Shown: positions 3,936-5,878 of the stretch, one piece after another
Numbering within the stretch: the stretch's first letter is position 1
Layout of the letters: every line of letters begins with the position of its first letter
Assembly: GCA_964450345.1 (NCBI GenBank)
Contig: CAYVEL010000032.1
Coordinates: 1 to 5,878, forward strand
From: JAPLZH01 sp964450345
GTDB lineage: Bacteria > Patescibacteriota > Minisyncoccia > Phycocordibacterales > PALSA-1337
Reading direction: 5' to 3'
Length of the DNA: 5,878 bases
Notes under the pieces: model-generated
What the model was told of the DNA's origin: nothing
Databases searched by the model: none
The model's input: the letters and a program-made list of their open reading frames with translations, nothing else
Program-made: the position numbers and the translations under genes

Positions 3936-5878
3936 ATGGTTAAGTCAGTAAAAAACAGCAAGAAAAACGAAGACCTAATAAAAGTAATTCGTAAGAGAGA
4001 TGGAATTAATGCTCCTTTTGATCTAGAGAAGATAGCTAATGCTATTTGGAAAGCTATGGTATCTGTAAATGAAGGATCTAGAGAAGAAGCAGAACTAGTG
4101 GCTAGTAAGGTATATGCTGAACTAGTTAGAATTGCTAAGAAATTCCCAGACTTCGTTCCTTCTGTCGAGGGTGTACAGGATATTGTTGAAGATCAGTTAA
4201 TTCTTTCTGACTACGTTAAGACATCTAAGCATTATATTTTATATCGTGAAGAGAGGGCTAAGCTTCGCTCTGTAGGTATTCAGGTTCCTGAACATGTAAA
4301 GAAGCTTGTGGAAGAAGGTAAACAGTATTTCAGAAACCCACTAGGAGAATTTATTTATTACAGAACTTATTCAAACTGGATTCCAGAAGAAGGAAGAAGA
4401 GAAACTTANNNNNNNNNNNNNNNNNNNNNNNNNNNNNNNNNNNNNNNNNNNNNNNNNNNNNNNNNNNNNNNNNNNNNNNNNNNNNNNNNNNNNNNNNNNN
4501 NNNNNNNNGGAGCAGGTTGGTCAGTAGAAAGTCAGAATGTTCAGAAGTTCCCACAGATTGAAGAACAGACAGGAGAAAAGCTTCCTACTTATGTTATTCC
4601 AGATAGCAAGGAAGGATGGTGTGATTCTTTCTCATTTGGTATGAAGACTTGGGCTAGTGGTAAGGATGTTGATTTTGATTACTCATTACTTAGACCAGCA
4701 GGTGCTCGTCTTATGACTATGGGAGGTAAGAGTTCTGGTCCAGAGCCACTAAGACAGCTTCTGAACTTTACTCGTGAGAAATTCCTAAAGAGACAGGGAC
4801 GCCGTCTTAATAACTTAGATGTTCATGACATTATTTGTAAGGTAGGTGAGATTGTGGTTTCAGGTGGAGTTAGAAGAAGTGCCATGATTTCTCTATCAGA
4901 CTTAGACGATGCTTCTATTCGTGATGCTAAGAAGGGACAGTTTTGGAATACAGAGCCACAGAGAATGCTTGCAAACAATTCAGCTGTTTATACTAATAAG
5001 CCTACAGTTGAAGAATTTCTAGAAGAATGGACAGCACTTATTAAATCAGGAACAGGTGAGAGAGGTATCTTTAATAGAGGTTCTTTGATTAATACATTAC
5101 CTGAGAGAAGATTAAATCAGTTTAAGGGTAAGCATATGCCACAGTATGGTACTAATCCATGTGGTGAGATTATTCTTCAGCCAAAGCAGTTCTGTAACTT
5201 GTCAGAAATTGTAGCTAGACATGAAGACACAGAGAAGTCTCTTTTGAAGAAAATGAGAATTGCTGCCATCCTAGGTACATATCAGTCTACTCTTACAAAT
5301 TTCCCTTATCTATCTAAGGAGTGGAAACAGAATTGTGAACAGGAAAGACTTCTAGGTATTTCTATTACAGGTCAGTGGGATTCTCCAGTAGTTAGAAAGC
5401 CAGAGGTTATGAGAAAGCTACGCGCAGAAGCAGAAAAGATTAATAAGATTTACGCTAAGAGATTTGGTATTAATCAGTCTGCATCTATTACTTGTGTTAA
5501 GCCTTCGGGAACTCTTTCTCAGATGGTGGACTGTGCTTCAGGAATGCATCCTCGTCACTCACAGTACTATATTAGAAGAGTGAGAATTGCTGCTACAGAT
5601 GCTCTATTTAAGATGCTTAAGGATCAGGGTGTTCCATTTAATCCAGAGGTTGGACAGAATATAGATACAGCTACTACTTACGTTATAGACTTCCCAGTAA
5701 AGGCACCAGATAAGTCTATCTTTAAGGATGATCAGACAGCTATCGAACAGCTTGAATATTGGAAGAAAGTAAAAGTTAATTACACAGATCATAACCCTTC
5801 AGTTACTGTTTCAGTAGGTTCAGATGAATGGTTAGAAGTGGGTAACTGGGTATATAAGAACTGGGATATCGTAGGTGG
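3936..5878 (+). CDS. nrdJ: Adenosylcobalamin-dependent (class II) ribonucleoside-triphosphate reductase with N-terminal ATP cone (gapped, 3' end outside window)
   Basis: Converts ribonucleoside triphosphates to deoxy forms through a cobalamin-generated thiyl radical; cytoplasmic, supplying DNA synthesis. Residues about 14-105 form an ATP cone (IKVIRKRDG...FDLEKIANAIWKAM), an allosteric domain absent from the Lactobacillus leichmannii enzyme. The catalytic domain begins at RTYSNWIPEEGRRE (codons from 4362), then 100 N intervene. After the gap come GAGWSVES, the conserved GGVRRSA, and NPCGEI (codons from 5154). The last supplies the radical cysteine (5160-5162), catalytic Glu (5166-5168) and Asn. 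A second Cys (5193-5195) lies exactly 11 residues later, matching C408/E410/C419 of the Lactobacillus enzyme. KPSGT lies at 5499-5513, followed by GMHPRHSQYYIRRVRI. The partner of C419 (C119 equivalent) would lie in the gap, and the C-terminal redox cysteines lie beyond the window. ATG 3936 is the first start after an in-frame TAA at 3918; no Shine-Dalgarno is seen. The frame is the same on both sides of the gap. Lys and Gln codons are strongly AAG/CAG biased. Confidence 0.93.
   Translation, partial: MVKSVKNSKKNEDLIKVIRKRDGINAPFDLEKIANAIWKAMVSVNEGSREEAELVASKVYAELVRIAKKFPDFVPSVEGVQDIVEDQLILSDYVKTSKHYILYREERAKLRSVGIQVPEHVKKLVEEGKQYFRNPLGEFIYYRTYSNWIPEEGRRETXXXXXXXXXXXXXXXXXXXXXXXXXXXXXXXXXXGAGWSVESQNVQKFPQIEEQTGEKLPTYVIPDSKEGWCDSFSFGMKTWASGKDVDFDYSLLRPAGARLMTMGGKSSGPEPLRQLLNFTREKFLKRQGRRLNNLDVHDIICKVGEIVVSGGVRRSAMISLSDLDDASIRDAKKGQFWNTEPQRMLANNSAVYTNKPTVEEFLEEWTALIKSGTGERGIFNRGSLINTLPERRLNQFKGKHMPQYGTNPCGEIILQPKQFCNLSEIVARHEDTEKSLLKKMRIAAILGTYQSTLTNFPYLSKEWKQNCEQERLLGISITGQWDSPVVRKPEVMRKLRAEAEKINKIYAKRFGINQSASITCVKPSGTLSQMVDCASGMHPRHSQYYIRRVRIAATDALFKMLKDQGVPFNPEVGQNIDTATTYVIDFPVKAPDKSIFKDDQTAIEQLEYWKKVKVNYTDHNPSVTVSVGSDEWLEVGNWVYKNWDIVG
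4409..4508. other. Assembly gap of exactly 100 N inside the reductase gene
   Basis: A run of exactly 100 N is a conventional placeholder for a scaffold gap of unknown size. By comparison with the Lactobacillus leichmannii enzyme as I recall it, about 110 residues (roughly 330 bases) separate the flanking motifs, so the true missing length is probably larger than shown. Residue numbers after the gap are therefore not reliable, and the preserved frame may be coincidence. Confidence 0.9.

Noticed and set aside
4351..4554. Minus-strand open frame across the N run
   Set aside because: It is open mainly because the 100 N hide any stop, and it lies antisense to a clear reductase coding sequence.
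1..5878. CRISPR array, tRNA, rRNA or insertion sequence
   Set aside because: No regularly spaced direct repeats, cloverleaf, rRNA core sequence, transposase or terminal inverted repeats were seen.

Overview
The window is an AT-rich bacterial contig fragment with short intergenic gaps, no convincing Shine-Dalgarno sequence at any of the three visible starts, and all genes on the + strand. Its soluble VirD4/TraG-like ATPase, with a long uncharacterised N-terminal half, is of a kind I associate with Patescibacteria (Candidate Phyla Radiation). Together with a small DUF192 protein and a cobalamin-dependent ribonucleotide reductase, this makes a CPR organism my best guess, but that is inference from gene style, not a placement. 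Stops used are TAA and TAG, with no in-frame TGA, so nothing points to a recoded TGA.

Layout: (1) The first 350 bases hold the 3' end of a gene encoding a probably exported protein that ends in an IPT/TIG-like beta-sandwich domain. (2) A 73-base gap contains a perfect 9-bp inverted repeat and then an extended -10 promoter (TGaTATAAT). The promoter lies so close to the next ATG that the mRNA is predicted to be leaderless. (3) A 931-codon HerA/FtsK-superfamily ATPase with Walker A and B motifs follows. (4) Three bases later comes a membrane-anchored DUF192 protein, presumably in the same operon. (5) A 179-base intergenic region holds a TATAAT hexamer, two hairpins, an intrinsic-terminator-like hairpin, and a downstream segment able to pair with that terminator's loop. 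(6) The final 1.9 kb is the 5' and middle part of an adenosylcobalamin-dependent (class II) ribonucleoside-triphosphate reductase with an N-terminal ATP cone. It is interrupted by 100 N and cut by the window end.

The ATPase and DUF192 genes look co-transcribed. The reductase is a separate transcription unit that supplies dNTPs, and its codon use (AAG and CAG preferred) differs sharply from the DUF192 gene (AAA only). The most interesting non-coding signal is the reductase leader, where a terminator hairpin and a possible H-type pseudoknot share the same loop. The leaderless promoter of the ATPase operon is the next most solid observation. I do not see a clearly new multi-gene system.
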